A stretch of DNA of 64,000 nucleotides from Quillaja saponaria (GCA_029379385.1 CM055611.1:6820001-6884000); one strand, 5' to 3'. Counted from the first letter of the stretch, positions 12,177-23,791 are shown. Notes: generated from the letters alone by a model not told the origin. Numbers and translations are program-made.

Positions 12177-13060
12177 AAGATCTAATTCGATTTAAGTAAA
12201 TTAAGATCAATACTCATCCTTATACTCCTAAATCAATTTTTTGGAAAGATGCTAATCTCCTTGAAAAATGGACTTTAGACAAGGCTAAGCCTGTCCAAGA
12301 TTAAAAACTTTCGTCTATTTTTGACATTACTCAATATCCCACAAGTAAGGTGGAAATCTCTTTTAATAAAAAAAATTTTCAAATATTTTATAATCTATCT
12401 TATCAAGAATCTTCAAGACTCTCTTGTCTCTTTAGACAATGGTTTTTAATCAATTTCCATCACAAAGTTTTTCCCCCAAATTGGTATTTCCCACCTACCA
12501 ATCTCTTAAAAACCTAGAAGTTTTATGAATTTATCTTGGTTGATAGTGATTCTGTTGCTATCAAGCATTATAAGTCAAAAATGGATGGTAATTTCATAAC
12601 GCATTCAATAATGAAAATCCTGAAAGTCCTCAGTCCTTTTGACTGGAAGACTGCTTTATATAAACCTCGCAAATTCTCCTAACCTTTTTATCCAATTTCT
12701 TATAGTTACTAGGATTATTAAGATGCTAGGTACAATACTTTTTATTTCCAAAATAAAAGTTATAAGCATTCATGGCTTATTTACTTTAAAAATAATGTTC
12801 AAAATAAATTTCCTTATTGGTTTACTAGGTGGTAGAATTTGCATGGCCCTTGTACAAAAATTCTCCGGGCTGAAGTTACAAAAAGATTATTCTACTTCAA
12901 TAAGCACTTTGGTTTACAAAATCACAATCCAACTATTTTGCCTTTCTTTTAAAATTTGCTTTATCATGGGTTTATGCTTAGCAATACAAGTACTATAAAA
13001 ATTATCAAAATAATAAAGAATTGCAAATATTTGGCATGTCCTCCTTAGACAAGCCTCTAT
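12170..13060 (+). pseudogene. Caulimovirid-like polyprotein N-terminal relic, plus strand
   Basis: Begins near 12197 with INTHPYTPKSIFWKDANL and EKWTLDKAKP, then passes through frameshifts to FPPNWYFPPTNLLK (about 12470-12515), FYEFILVDSDSVAIKHYKSK (about 12520-12580) and a Trp/Phe-rich stretch to about 13010, ending near 13060 with YQNNKELQIFGMSSLDKPL-type sequence. This block accompanies caulimovirid-like or related retroelement polyproteins in plant genomes; its function is unknown to me. The 119-residue frame at 12639-12998 is a shifted frame over it. It lies between the two direct repeats, as the internal region of a short retroelement would. Confidence 0.45.
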
Positions 13061-13438
13061 AAAATGATGGACAGATTCTAATGATAAAAAGCCTTACCAC
13101 CTGCTGTCAAACAATGGTTCTAAAAGAACCTCAAGTACCTCAATAAGCAGCTTTATGAACTATCTCAATTTTTATATCAGAAGTCTTAGATTTCTGCCAA
13201 ACTAGCTTCTAGTTCTTCCAGATAAGAGTATCTTCAACATTTTAAGGAAATATTTCAACTATTTTAAACAGATAAGAAGCCACTTCAGCATCTCTAAGAA
13301 ATGAGAATAGATTAGTTTCTAGTTCCACTTCCAGAGTCTCAGGGAATGATTCAAATGATTCATGCTATAGCAGTTTACTGTAGCATAATGTGGCAATTTA
13401 CTAATTCTACACGGAGGCATTGTAGTAGTTACTTTTTT

Positions 13439-13790
13439 CTATTTATAGAGAGTTGTTCTCTCATTTCAATTCAGACTTAGTTTGAGCTTGTTTAGAGTTT
13501 GAGAGAGATCTCCCTAGATAACCTGGAGCTTTCTTTGTTTACTCTCTTGTAGTTTCAAATTATAAATATTATTTCCATGACAATTTATATCTTGCATTCC
13601 CTTCTCTAGGTTTTGCTTGTGGATTACCACCACTTTACCTTCTTTTTTTACTTACTGTCTTTACTTTATTGTCTTTAATTTTATGCGCTGCATTGCATAA
13701 TCATACATAGCAGTCCTACTGTTCTCTACTTCACTACCATGTGATGCTCTCCTGCTCTTAGAGGACCTCTCGATCCTCCATTTAGTATAT
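13439..13790 (+). promoter_or_regulatory. Promoter-like TATA and right direct repeat
   Basis: CTATTTATAGAGAG at about 13439-13452 is a good plant TATA box. Homology with the left repeat begins at about 13475, some 30 bp downstream, where transcription would start. The repeat then runs to 13790 (ATTTAGTAT). This fits a terminal repeat with the U3 promoter kept only in the right copy. Upstream sequence 13200-13438 shows no other element I can name. Confidence 0.45.
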
Positions 13791-16700
13791 ATAGAAAGAC
13801 TAAATTCCTATTACACATTAGTTTGACTTTGACTTCCTATTAGTATTTTATTTTATTTTTTAAAATTTTGCACTTTCTTTTCCTTTTATTTTTCCTCCAC
13901 CGCCATTGTTTTCTCTCTCTACTTTTTAGCCATGACTTCTCCACTTTCTTTCCATGTCTTGCTCTCTACTCTGGCTGTGAAAGCTTCTTCGTGTAGCCAT
14001 AAGTTTGTTTCTTCCATAGTGTGTAACTTTCCTCTCTTAGTTTTCTTGTTGTTTGCTTAGCTTCTATAAGCTTTACAATTTCAATTCCTGAAGTGCCCTG
14101 TAACAGAGTGACAACTTCTTTCTCTTGGCTGCGTATAGCAGCTCCTTTGGGGCTGTCTTTCTAGCCGTGTTCCTCTTCCCTTTTCCCCTTTAAATCATGG
14201 TAGCTTCATCCAGTTAAGTAGTAGATCCCTTTTGGCCACAAAATAGCCCTTTTCCGTGAGGTATATGGCTGCCCTGTTTTGGGTTTGTTGCAGCCATGCT
14301 TTGCAGCAAACCTTGTTCTTCCTTTGGCTGGGTGAATGGTGGTAGCACAAGGAAGGCAACAGCTCATACTTTCTTTTGAGTGTAGCCATAAGAGTTTGTG
14401 GGGAGGGCAACAAGATCTTTCTTGGTTGCATTAAATCCTTTTAGATGTAGGGTAATTTTATTTTTTAGCTTAAAATCTCAATTCTTTCAATATTAGTGAT
14501 GGTTTAAAAATTTAGACTTAGGACTAAATGGGTTTATGAATAGAAGTTATGTATAAAGAATATATAAAGTGGTTATTTGATAATTAGAAAAGTAAATTGT
14601 AGAATTGTGAAATGTTAATATTAGGATGGTTTAATTCAAGCATTGATTAACTCTAAGTAATTAATTTAACTTGGATTCCATGCTTGAAATAGGAATAGGA
14701 GGGGAATTGATGAATTGTGTGGATTTTAGGTGAATGAAAAAATATATATACATACACATTAGTGGAAGGAAATTATGCACTTAAGATGTTTGATAAAATG
14801 TGTACAAGAAACTAGTTATAACATATTGAATAAAACTTGAAACTTTTAAATCTTTGTGGTTAAGGATTAATTGAATTTGAATAAAAGGCTTAAAAACAAA
14901 GAATAAAGAATGGTTGGTTAATGTTTTGAGTTAAGGATTTAATGAAATTGAGCAGTGAGTGTGAACAAAGAGTGGTTAGTTGTCCATAAAATGTTGAAAA
15001 TGGGAGTTAAGTGGTTATTGAAAGGAAGCAAGATAAGATTTTATAAGTTAGAGAAGTTGGGTATTTTGGGTGTTTTAGGGACTAAATTAATTTAGGGGTT
15101 CCAAAGAGAAAGTATAGCTTATAGTCTTAGGGTATATGGAAAGTTTCGTAACCTAACTTGGGATATACTTATCATTAGAGCTGTTGGACTACAGCCAAGT
15201 TCGTGCAATATTTTAGATAAGCTTTAGTCAATCCGAAGGACCTTGTTGGGGGTTATGGTTTGAATTAGCTTAGAACCTCTAAATAAGAATTGTTCCTAAC
15301 ATGTTTAGGGAAAATACTGGAGCTTTATAGGTTTTAATTTCATGTTATGTGTATTTTGGAAGTGTTGAAAGTCATTGTTGGAATTTTTATGTCTTGATTA
15401 TATATGTTTTGGTGTAACTAGTTTTGGAGTGTCTTAAAGGATGATTTAGGAGTGGTGTTCTGAAGAGGAATTGTTACTAACATCTTGATAAACTATACTA
15501 GAAAGTTTCATGATTTAATTCCTAGCTATGATAATTCTATAAGAATCGAAATCTGATTCTGACAACTAGAAAATTTACATGTGCCCTGTTTATATTCATA
15601 TAGGGATTTGAGAAGGTTCAAAGCTGATTTTAGAAAAAGTTTCTTAATAAGAAAAGTAGTTAACGTACTAGAAATAATATTTGAACTTGGTTTTATTGAA
15701 ATTGGTTAAGTATGTAAGTTAAAATCAAACATATCTCCAATGTGGTTATAAAAATGTATAAAAGGGGTTAACTTCAAATATATGCAAGAGACTTATTATT
15801 TATAGATTTTTGTAATTAAAAAGTTATGACCTATAAAATTAAAAACTAAGCAATACTTGGAAAATTTTATTGTAGTTCTGGAAAGTGTTGTTTAGACAAT
15901 GACACGCGTGAACACAAGAGGGAGTTTGAGCAAAATTGATAAACTGGTGAGTGGATAACATATTATTTGGTTGCTATATTAATATGTGAAATTGTTTAGG
16001 TGTATTTGAATGAAGTTGTTTATATAGAAATATATAAGAATATGTAGTGTTTTGATTGAGTTATTTGAATCATGTTTGACATGTGATCTTGTTTGTGTTT
16101 GATAAAGGCCAATAAAACTGATTTTATTTCCAAAATGAATCTTTTCGAAATTGTTTTTACATCTGAAATAGAATCCAGGTGCACCTAGGATATTTTGAGA
16201 TACTCTAATTTGATAAGTGATTTGAAATGATTAAGTACTCTGCCCCGGTGGGATGGATATGTACGAAGGATAAATATGTTATGCGGGCACAAAAAATTGC
16301 CTGGTGCAAGGATATATATTGTGCAGGACTGAGTTACTCTATTGGTCATTTGTGTGCTTTGAGCATTTTGATTACTTTGTTTGAATTATGAATTTTGAAT
16401 CTTCCGATCGACTTCTTCATCTTGTGGATTACGTAAAATATGATTAATTGATTTTACAATAATTATATGTATGTACGTGTACTATTAAATTAAGATATGA
16501 AATATGGCTGCATAAGATTCTTTAATTGCTATGTGTTCGTTATGCTTTGATTAATGCTAGTACCACCCTTTGGACACGTTTTTTTTCCACTCACTGAGTC
16601 CATGATACTCATCATTCTTTTATTAATATTTTTTTTTTAGTAACAGAATCTTTGTGAATATCAATGACAGATATTGGGCTTGCCGAGTAATTGGCAGGAA

Positions 16701-17113
16701 AATATATTTGAGATCACTTACTTGAAGTCAAAGATGAAAGTTTGCAGTCACATTAAGGTTTTGGTGTCAATTTTTGTATTGTATATTAATTCAATTATTT
16801 GTTTTATGGTGAATAATGGAGCAGAGCTTCTTGGTCATATTGTTACTGGTGTTACCTGGTTGATTGTAACTAGGAATTATATGTTTATATTTTGGACATT
16901 TTCCAGTTTATAGGGAATCTCTGCTGAAATTTTTAGTAAATTGTTATACATTTCAGTAGATAAACATTTGTAGTTAACTTGTATTTTCTAAAATTTACTT
17001 TCATGCTTTAGATTAGTTAAAAGTCGTATATGTTTCTTTGTATTAAAGTCAGGGTTACGAAGGTTTGGTTACCTATTTCTCCAACCAGTCATGTCTCCTT
17101 GTGGGGTGTGACA
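13791..17113 (+). mobile_element. Large repeat family with GGGGTGTGACA end, copy 2
   Basis: Non-coding, about 3.3 kb, ending in GTGGGGTGTGACA at 17113. Its right 1.3 kb is the reverse complement of 7004-8260 with moderate divergence: the blocks around 15900-15960 (GACACGCGTGAACACAAGAG), 16230-16340 (CCCCGGTGGGATGG, TTATGCGGGCACAA) and 17050-17113 all have counterparts. A third copy begins at 63886. The left limit is set by the preceding direct repeat and is approximate. Frames at 14195-14431 and 16674-16913 have no protein resemblance. A solo long terminal repeat is the likeliest nature; unproven. Confidence 0.45.
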
Positions 17114-17137
17114 ACTTTCATTTGCTTTATTGAATTC

Positions 17138-17840
17138 TAATGATTTTAAAATTCTTTATGGTATCATAATTGGGTTCTAGGCCCAAAAGTGTAGCTAAAG
17201 CACTAAGCTCCTCTATCTCTTAGCTCAAACACTCCAGCTTAATGCCTTAACACAAAATTGTATGGAACTTCACATTGATTGTTAGAAGGTATTAAACTCT
17301 AAAATCCTACATTACTACGATAGTGGGACTCAATAATACAAATAAGTCACATCTCTTCTTGTTACCAATTGATTGGTTTTAAGAGTGTGGGACCAACATG
17401 GAATGGCTAACTATTTTTTATCAATCTACATAAATTATCTTCAATACTCTCCCAAAAGATGAATGCTCTTTGATGAGTATTCATCTTGGACAGTAAATAA
17501 TGAGAGTTCCTCGTCATAATTTTAAATTCTCTTGAAATGATTATAAAAGAAAACATCACAATTGCGTTAAAGAATGTTCTACCATCACGACATTACAACT
17601 TATAATCATTTCAAAAAAAGACACAAAATTATAACAAGGAGCATTCATCATGTATAATCTAAGATGAATGCTCTTAAAGAGCATTCATCTTACATGAAAA
17701 TGTTGAAGATATTATTTAGATTAATTGAAATTCACTCTCTTCTCGTGTTATAGATTGAGGGAAGAATCAAGTATTTCTTCTATCTCTCAATTTACTTTCA
17801 TTTTCATTGTTGAAATCTAATGATTTTTAAATTTTTTTTA
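17138..17840 (+). mobile_element. Ty1/copia-type LTR sequence with hairpins
   Basis: A junction of the form TCTAATGATTTT..TATGGTATCA occurs twice, at about 17138-17165 and 17810-17850; both look like an LTR end followed by a primer-binding site. Between them, TGTTAGAAGGTATTAAACTC at 17280 is a plausible LTR start. The LTR contains a perfect 33-bp palindrome at 17660-17692 and a longer imperfect stem (about 17510-17547 with 17598-17640). The arrangement is LTR end, PBS, about 115 bp, then a full LTR, resembling a TRIM or a nested LTR. Confidence 0.45.
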
Positions 17841-17854
17841 TGGTATCAAAGCAG
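17841..17854 (+). promoter_or_regulatory. Copia primer-binding site
   Basis: TGGTATCAAAGCAG immediately downstream of the LTR, a near match to the initiator tRNA-Met complement used by plant copia elements. It fixes the plus-strand orientation of the relic at 18570-20160. Confidence 0.55.
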
Positions 17855-18059
17855 TAATGCTTTAACAACCAATTGAGCTTAGGTTGTTATAGTTAGATGA
17901 AATTTACTACCAAGTGGCTCTTATGACAACTTGTAGTGTGAAAAGAATAGTGTGCGACTATCTTTAGAGTATTTAGCCGACCTTATCATGGCACCTTCAA
18001 GTGCATCAAGAACCACATGAAAAAATGTTTGAGTCTTTAGCGTTGCGGTAAGACACCAA

Positions 18060-18420
18060 AATAATACAATAAGACATCACAATTAGGTTAAAGAATGTTC
18101 TTCCGTCACGACATGGAAGCTTGTATAATCAAAATCAAATACATATATTATGAATTAAATTTACATTTGATTCAACAATCATCTTGGGTCCTAAATAGTG
18201 GTGTACAAGGGATAAATTGGTTCGATTTCATGACTAGTTCTAACTTAGTCTAGCCTAATCGGTTTTATTTTTTTGAAACAAATCAAGTCCTTAAAAGTCT
18301 TGGACCAGTCCAATGCAATTCATGAACCATGCATTGGATTGAATTGGGTTGATCGGATTAGGCCTTTATTTAGGCTTATTATTTTTCAAATCACTTGTTT
18401 AAGTAATAACATGCATTAAA
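18060..18420. repeat. Diverged LTR segment and MITE-like end
   Basis: 18063-18115 (CATCACAATTAGGTTAAAGA onward) repeats 17553-17600 of the LTR. 18200-18420 starts GTGGTGTACAAGG and continues with GGTTCGATT and GGATTAGGCC words, like one end of small hAT-type MITEs. No coding. Confidence 0.35.
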
Positions 18421-18576
18421 ATAATTATAACTTATATTACTTTTCCTTTTTTAATAGGTTTTTACTATCTAAAGAAAAATGTTGAATCAAATGGGCATTT
18501 GATACTCTTATCTAAATCTGATTTTGATGATAACTAAATAATTATTAAAAAAATCAATGGTTGAATAAATAAAATC

Positions 18577-20160
18577 ATGTACGAACAAAATTATGATATG
18601 AATTTGCATAGAAGAGATAATCTTCATAAACTTTTTGAATCTTTGAGTGATAATCTTCATGAACTTTCTAAAGCTTCTACTGACTTTTGGCATGATCTTT
18701 TAATGATAATTATTCTTGTAATTGTATATGTAATTATTATTTTTCCTTTATGCTTCTTTATACTCATGAAATGCAAGAAATGCATTAGGAGATGTCATGG
18801 AAATTGTGAGAAGACCAAATGAAGTTGCCATCAAGGCTACTGCTAATAGGATCTTACTTATTCTAGTGATGAATAAGATAGTGATGAGGATAATGTGATC
18901 TTGATCATTAGAATTAAAAATTTCATGATGAATAAATCTACATGGAAATTCTTAAAAAATGATATGAATAGAACGAAGAATAAAAGATTAAAAAAAGATC
19001 CTATTATCTACTTTCAGTGCAAAAAATTAGGACACATGAAAATGATTGTCCAAATAAGAATAAGTTTAATCCAAAGAGAAAAAAACTTGATTCCACCTAG
19101 AGTGTCAATGAAGATAGCTGGGATGAGGACATTTACAAGAAAGAAGCCAATGTGTGATTGATGCAACAACTAAGATGATAGCTGAACCTTTTAGTTGACC
19201 AAATTGATGATGAGATAATTTTCTCATATACTTTGAAAGAATTGAAAGATGAATTTTATGAGTTGCATGAAAGTTGTTGAACTAAGAAAATCTAAAAAAG
19301 AAATTGTTGCACTAACAAGTGAAAGTATAAAATTAACAACTGACAAGTCTATTGAAAAACAGAAGCATAAATTAAAATTGCATGTTTGTACCTACCATGT
19401 TTAATAACGTGCAAGCTTCAACTACCTCTGCTAAATCTTACATATTAAAGCCTAAAGTTGATAACTTCACTGCAACACTTGCTAAGTTTGTAAGTGATAA
19501 AATCAATTAGGACATGTTGTTCGGTAGTAAAAAAAATGTGTTTTTGATAAAACTAGAATTAGTTATCATTCTAAGATTGCACACAAAATATGTAGCACAT
19601 TCTTTGTTCATCACATATCTACCACCACTATAACCAAACTAGTCACACAGCCTTTTCTTACAAAGTAGGAAGAAAAATTGCAAGTGTTAAGGGAAAATTG
19701 ATTTGGGTTGTTAAAGGCTCAAAACTCCTTTTAGTAGTGAGGACTAACATTATAAGACCCAAGAAAATTTGAGTACCAAAGTCAAAGTGATCACTTTAGT
19801 TGCAGGTTTATCTCATGAGCAAAGGTAAGAAGTCTTTCTAGGCATTGGACAATAGATGTTCAAGGCACATGCTAGAAGAGAAAAACAAGTTTAGCTCCTT
19901 AGAGGCAAATAATAGTGTATTTGTTACTTTTGGAGATAATATCAAATGGAATATCCACAGAATATGTAACATAGGTAATGTTAACTATTATGTTGAACAT
20001 ATTTTATATGTTTCTAGTCTTAAGCATAATCTACTAAGCATCAGTCAACTGTGTGATAAAAGGCATAGAGTCATTGTTGATTATGAGAATCTTTATTTTA
20101 CTACTTTGCATTATATAGTTGATCTCTGGCACAGATGACTTGGTCATATTTTTTGTTTTT
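18577..20160 (+). pseudogene. Ty1/copia gag and pre-integrase relic
   Basis: The gag end is recognised near 19010-19160: YFQCKKLGHMK with a one-base shift into DCPNKNKF (a CCHC knuckle), then a W-D-E-D acidic stretch as in large-gag copia (SIRE/Maximus-like) elements. A KxxxxSTKVKVITLVAG tract at about 19765-19810 precedes 19845-20138, which reads DNRCSRHMLEEKNKFSSLEA, VTFGDN and LYVSSLKHNLLSISQLCDK, the copia protease/GAG-pre-integrase region, ending at DLWHR with LGH in a shifted frame. Homology stops near 20160, so integrase, RT and RNase H are missing. The frames at 18577 and 18895 are parts of the gag relic. Confidence 0.7.
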
Positions 20161-20531
20161 AAGTTTGTTTTTCTTATTATCTATATATTTAAGTTTTCAT
20201 TAATCAAGCCTTTATATTTACCCAAAGTGTAAACATTCTTAATATACAAGTTAAACTCAAATAATTATTCATTTATTAAAGTTGACATTTTATTTTTAAT
20301 ACAAATATTTGGTTCATTTTATATTTTGACCCAAAAAAATAAAATTTCTGTCAATATTTTTTTTTAACTAGTAATTATTGAAGTTGTCAAACTAATAATT
20401 GATCTATTACGTTAAAAATAATGACATATTAGCTGAATCATATGATGTTTCATTACCTCATTCAACTAATTCTTGAATAACCATTATATAATATACTAGA
20501 GATTATAGATATAGATATAATATATCCCATT
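20161..20531. other. AT-rich spacer, no gene
   Basis: No coding or repeat signature beyond high AT. Confidence 0.3.
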
Positions 20532-20535
20532 CACT

Positions 20536-20572
<37 letters not shown>

Positions 20573-20800
20573 AATGTATATGCATTGTCGATGATAGTCA
20601 CTTCCATGTCGATAATAATATCAACTAATTATCAATTATAAGTGGGATCAAAGACAATGTTGTTGTCAATGTTTGCTGATAGAGAGTGTGGGGACCTACT
20701 TACTTTTTATTTTGCATACTAATAAAAAAATATTGTCATTGATACTTATCTTATGGATGTTGATAGTCATTTTCAGCTCTAGCAAATATGTTGTATTTGA
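20532..20800 (+). mobile_element. Second CACTA-like end with (TA)n
   Basis: CACTACAAA at 20532-20540 is followed by a TA microsatellite (20541-20569) and a cluster of related words in both orientations (GTCGATGATAGTCA, GTCGATAATAAT, TTGTCAATGTTTGC, TTGTCATTGATACT, GATGTTGATAGTCA). This is the subterminal-repeat pattern of a CACTA element. It is not the same subfamily as the end at 4114. No opposite end found. Confidence 0.4.
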
Positions 20801-21179
20801 TAAGCAAATTGTTGTTGAAGCTGTAGTCACAATTTGACGAAATTAAAATGTAATTTTGTGAAAACAAATTGAGATTAGAGACAACTTTGTAAGCTAGATA
20901 CTCATAAAATATTAATCAAGTAATTAAGTATTGAAAGACTTTGAAGTAACTAACAGGGAGATTTATTATACTCAAAAGACACTTAACAAATTAAAGAATG
21001 ACTATATACTATCTCAAAAGTCACAAAACGTCACATCAAAAACCTTAACATGCCCTTTTTGTTAAATCATTTTTTTTCTTTTTAAGAATATGGAGGGGTA
21101 AAGAAAATTTACAAGCAGTTAGTCATTTTAGAATAAAATTTGATTATTTAGAAATTTAGGTGCTACTCAAGTAGATGAA

Positions 21180-21354
21180 GAGAGTTGAAGATTCTAATTA
21201 GTCAAATTGGTTAAATCTTTTAGCGTTTTATACTAAGCACCTGTGATCGAATCATACCTTCACCTAGGATGGGGATTTATAAGAAGGGAAAGAGTTAACT
21301 CTCATTATGTAGCTCTTGGTCCAATGAATGATAGCCAAAAAAAAAAAAAAAAAA
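21180..21354 (+). mobile_element. tRNA-derived SINE with poly(A) tail
   Basis: Pol III box A TAGTCAAATTGG at 21199-21210 and box B GATCGAATC at 21245-21253 both fit consensus and are 35 nt apart. The tRNA-unrelated body ends in an A18 tail at 21337-21354. The first part of the open frame starting at 21243 is this SINE in translation, so it must not be read as the N-terminus of the neighbouring protein. Confidence 0.7.
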
Positions 21355-21422
21355 GTTTCTTCACATTCTATAAATTACACAGTATAGCAACCTTCAATAG
21401 AACTTCTAATAGTTCAAGAGGA

Positions 21423-21818
21423 ATGAACACAATGGAAGTAAATATTAATATTGCATGTGTTATGAGGAGGATAATTTTTCTCATTGTAATACTAAGTGCA
21501 ATTTCTTCTTATGCTATACTACAAGCTAATAACATTCATTCTTTCTCGCATCAACATCATCTTCAACCATTTACCCATTTACTGCATTCTTCCATTGGAT
21601 ACAGTATGCTTCGTCATATAGAATCCAAATGTGTGGCAAGCTGCAATGATAAATGCATGAAGTCGCCTTCTATGAAGACATTTGGTAATTGTGTTGTACA
21701 TGTTTTTAGCACCTGCATCGATTCCCACATAATTCATGATCAGGAGAACAATATGTTCTCTGATTTTACAAAACCTTCCTTAAAATCGTTTCACATGGTC
21801 AACATCTTGAGTTTCTAA
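21423..21818 (+). CDS. Small secreted cysteine-rich protein, possible exon 1
   Basis: A 131-codon frame. I start at ATG 21423 because everything upstream in this frame is SINE. Residues about 10-35 (MRRIIFLIVILSAISSYA) look like a basic n-region plus hydrophobic signal peptide. A His-rich stretch (SHQHHLQPF) and the pattern C-X3-C-X3-C-X11-C-X7-C (CVASCNDKC onward) follow. This is the build of plant secreted cysteine-rich peptides (thionin-like, defensin-like), but I recognise no exact family. After the last Cys the frame may run into an intron; GT sites exist (for example the one in CATGGTCAAC near 21795), and a second Cys-rich frame lies at 22192-22350. No TATA box or RNA support can be claimed. 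It may be a decaying member of a larger family. Confidence 0.4.
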   Translation: MNTMEVNINIACVMRRIIFLIVILSAISSYAILQANNIHSFSHQHHLQPFTHLLHSSIGYSMLRHIESKCVASCNDKCMKSPSMKTFGNCVVHVFSTCIDSHIIHDQENNMFSDFTKPSLKSFHMVNILSF

Positions 21819-22191
21819 AAAAACATATGCTATGGAAGTTATGCATTTTAGGAGCCGATGCTTCATGCCGAAACCTATCTACACTTGAATGTTATAAAAT
21901 TTTCTTTTTACATGACTTCAATATTTGCATGCATAACCTTATATAGCTAGGCAGTGATTCACAGTACAATTATGATATTGATTGTAAAGAATCATGAAGT
22001 ATAAAAAAAACCAATACAAATTTCTCATGTAAAATCTATGTATATATGTTATTATTTTCAGCTCCTATGATAAGTTTATGTCATTTCTTAGTTTATAATA
22101 CAAATTTTTAAGTATCTAGTTCTTACAGTAATTTAATCATGTACTAAATTGTAATTTTGATCCTTATTTCACCTATTTGAGATGAGAGCAA

Positions 22192-22350
22192 GATTTGACT
22201 AATCTGGTGGCTCAACTTAGCAATCTGGGAATCAACCATCCTATTGTCAATGAGCATGGGATGATACATTCATGGAGTCTATGGTGTAACATCTTGCACA
22301 TGGAATGCAAGGCTATGTGCAACAAATGCCTATCTAAGTGTGCTTGCTAA
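22192..22350 (+). CDS. Candidate second exon of the cysteine-rich gene
   Basis: A 52-residue open frame starting just after AG dinucleotides (GAGAGCAAG) and ending at TAA 22348-22350. It reads DLTNLVAQLSNLGINHP, then a C-terminus with C-X6-C-X3-C-X2-C-X3-C-X1-C (ECKAMCNKCLSKCAC). The six cysteines in the last 21 residues and the same orientation about 370 bp downstream of the first Cys-rich frame suggest one two-exon gene. Alternatively it is the tail of a tandem paralogue whose first exon is lost. The splice pairing is not proven. Confidence 0.35.
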   Translation, partial: DLTNLVAQLSNLGINHPIVNEHGMIHSWSLWCNILHMECKAMCNKCLSKCAC

Positions 22351-23786
22351 TGTGATTGTGTAAGAAAATTATTAAATTGATTGCTTTGGATTTTAAGTTA
22401 ATGCTTGGAAATTAGACTATGAACAAAGACATATTAGTTAAATAGATTTAATGGTAGGCTGGTTATGCATGCTTTCTATTATATTGCTATATGTAAATAA
22501 GGAATTTGCAATCTAAATGGCAAGGTTATTGAAGTAGTAACAATTTTTTTGTCTTGATAAAGTCTAAGTTATAAGAGAAACAATATGAAAGGTGGAAAAG
22601 AATTGAAAAATAGAAAATGCTCAACCTATCCAAACTAAGGGTTTTTGACTAGTTCTCTATATAACTACCATACCTTCTTGTAGGAAATTTCAAATTGACT
22701 TTTGTTTGATGCACTAAATACTAGACTCATATAATTTTCCAACTGTATATTATTTTAAATCTTTGGCATAGTATATTAGTATAATTAATTCTTAGAAATT
22801 AGGTAAAATTCTGGGAAAACAGAGGATTTATATAGTTTTGACCTTACCTTAGTAAAATTGTCATAACTTCCTTTAGGAGAATGCAAATCCAATTCCATTT
22901 TATGGATAAATTACTAAACAAATATAGTTTTCTAAAACTATTTCATAACTGTGGTTTGGATTTTTCAATTAGTGCAGTTAATTAGTTGAAATTGGTTGCA
23001 ATATATATGTATTATATTTGATAGGTGTGTATATATGTGAATTTGTGTAAGTTATTTCTTTACGTGTCTTTCTTAGAAATTGACTGAGAAGTACCTAAGA
23101 CACTAGGTAAACATGTGAGAAATATTTTTTGGGTAAATAGGAGCTAGAAACCTAAGGGAGTGACTAATTTACAACAAGGTCCATTGGTAAGTAGAATGCT
23201 GCCTTAGAATTTCACTATATGTTCTCTTAATGGGATTTTCTTTGGGCTAAGTTGTATGGTTGATGAGATGTAGAATTGTGCATGAGAGACATTTACCTCT
23301 TTCTACTAGATTGGAACATGCAACAAAAAGGGCTTAGAGAGAAAAAGTGAACTCATTGTTCACTTCATCCATCTTTTGAATTACTTCTTAAAGAAAGGAT
23401 GCTGGAGAGTTGATAGAAACAGGGGAAAGGGATGTCAAATCTAGTCTGCATGTTGAAACTAGATGTGTATCACGCCTTCCAAGATTCCATAGGTGATTTC
23501 CATGGCAACCTAGGAGCCAGGACTTGGGCTCAAAGCCACCAAGTCTTGGTGTGATATTTATTTTATGTCTAAGATAGAGATGGATTGTTGTGAAGGTGTT
23601 CTTGGGTGAGTTAGCCAATGTGTACTAAAGCAAAGTTAGAGCTTAGGTCTTGAAAAGCTAATTTGGATAATGTCTCAAGCTTAAAGCATGTAGATTGAAG
23701 GTTAAAGGTTTACACAACTAGTGTTGTTCTTTGTGTCTTTTGTAACCAGTTTTGTCCAAACAGGGTTTTGGTGACATTCTGGGTAT
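22351..23786. other. Unassigned sequence left of the gypsy insertion
   Basis: No gene recognised. The minus-strand frame at 23388-23618 has no family features. This sequence, joined across the element at 23792-30208 to 30214 onward, was one continuous stretch before the insertion. Confidence 0.35.
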
Positions 23787-23791
23787 ATTCA
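23787..23791. repeat. Target-site duplication, left copy
   Basis: ATTCA immediately before the left LTR; identical to 30209-30213 immediately after the right LTR. Confidence 0.8.

Noticed and set aside
14195..14431. A 78-residue minus-strand open frame
   Set aside because: Inside repeat copy 2, no recognisable protein, and antisense to the repeat's leader-like sequence.
21243..21422. An N-terminal extension of the cysteine-rich frame
   Set aside because: These codons are the body and poly(A) tail of a SINE; the lysine run is the A tract.
23388..23618. A 76-residue minus-strand open frame
   Set aside because: No motif, no neighbouring exon, and no clear splice context.
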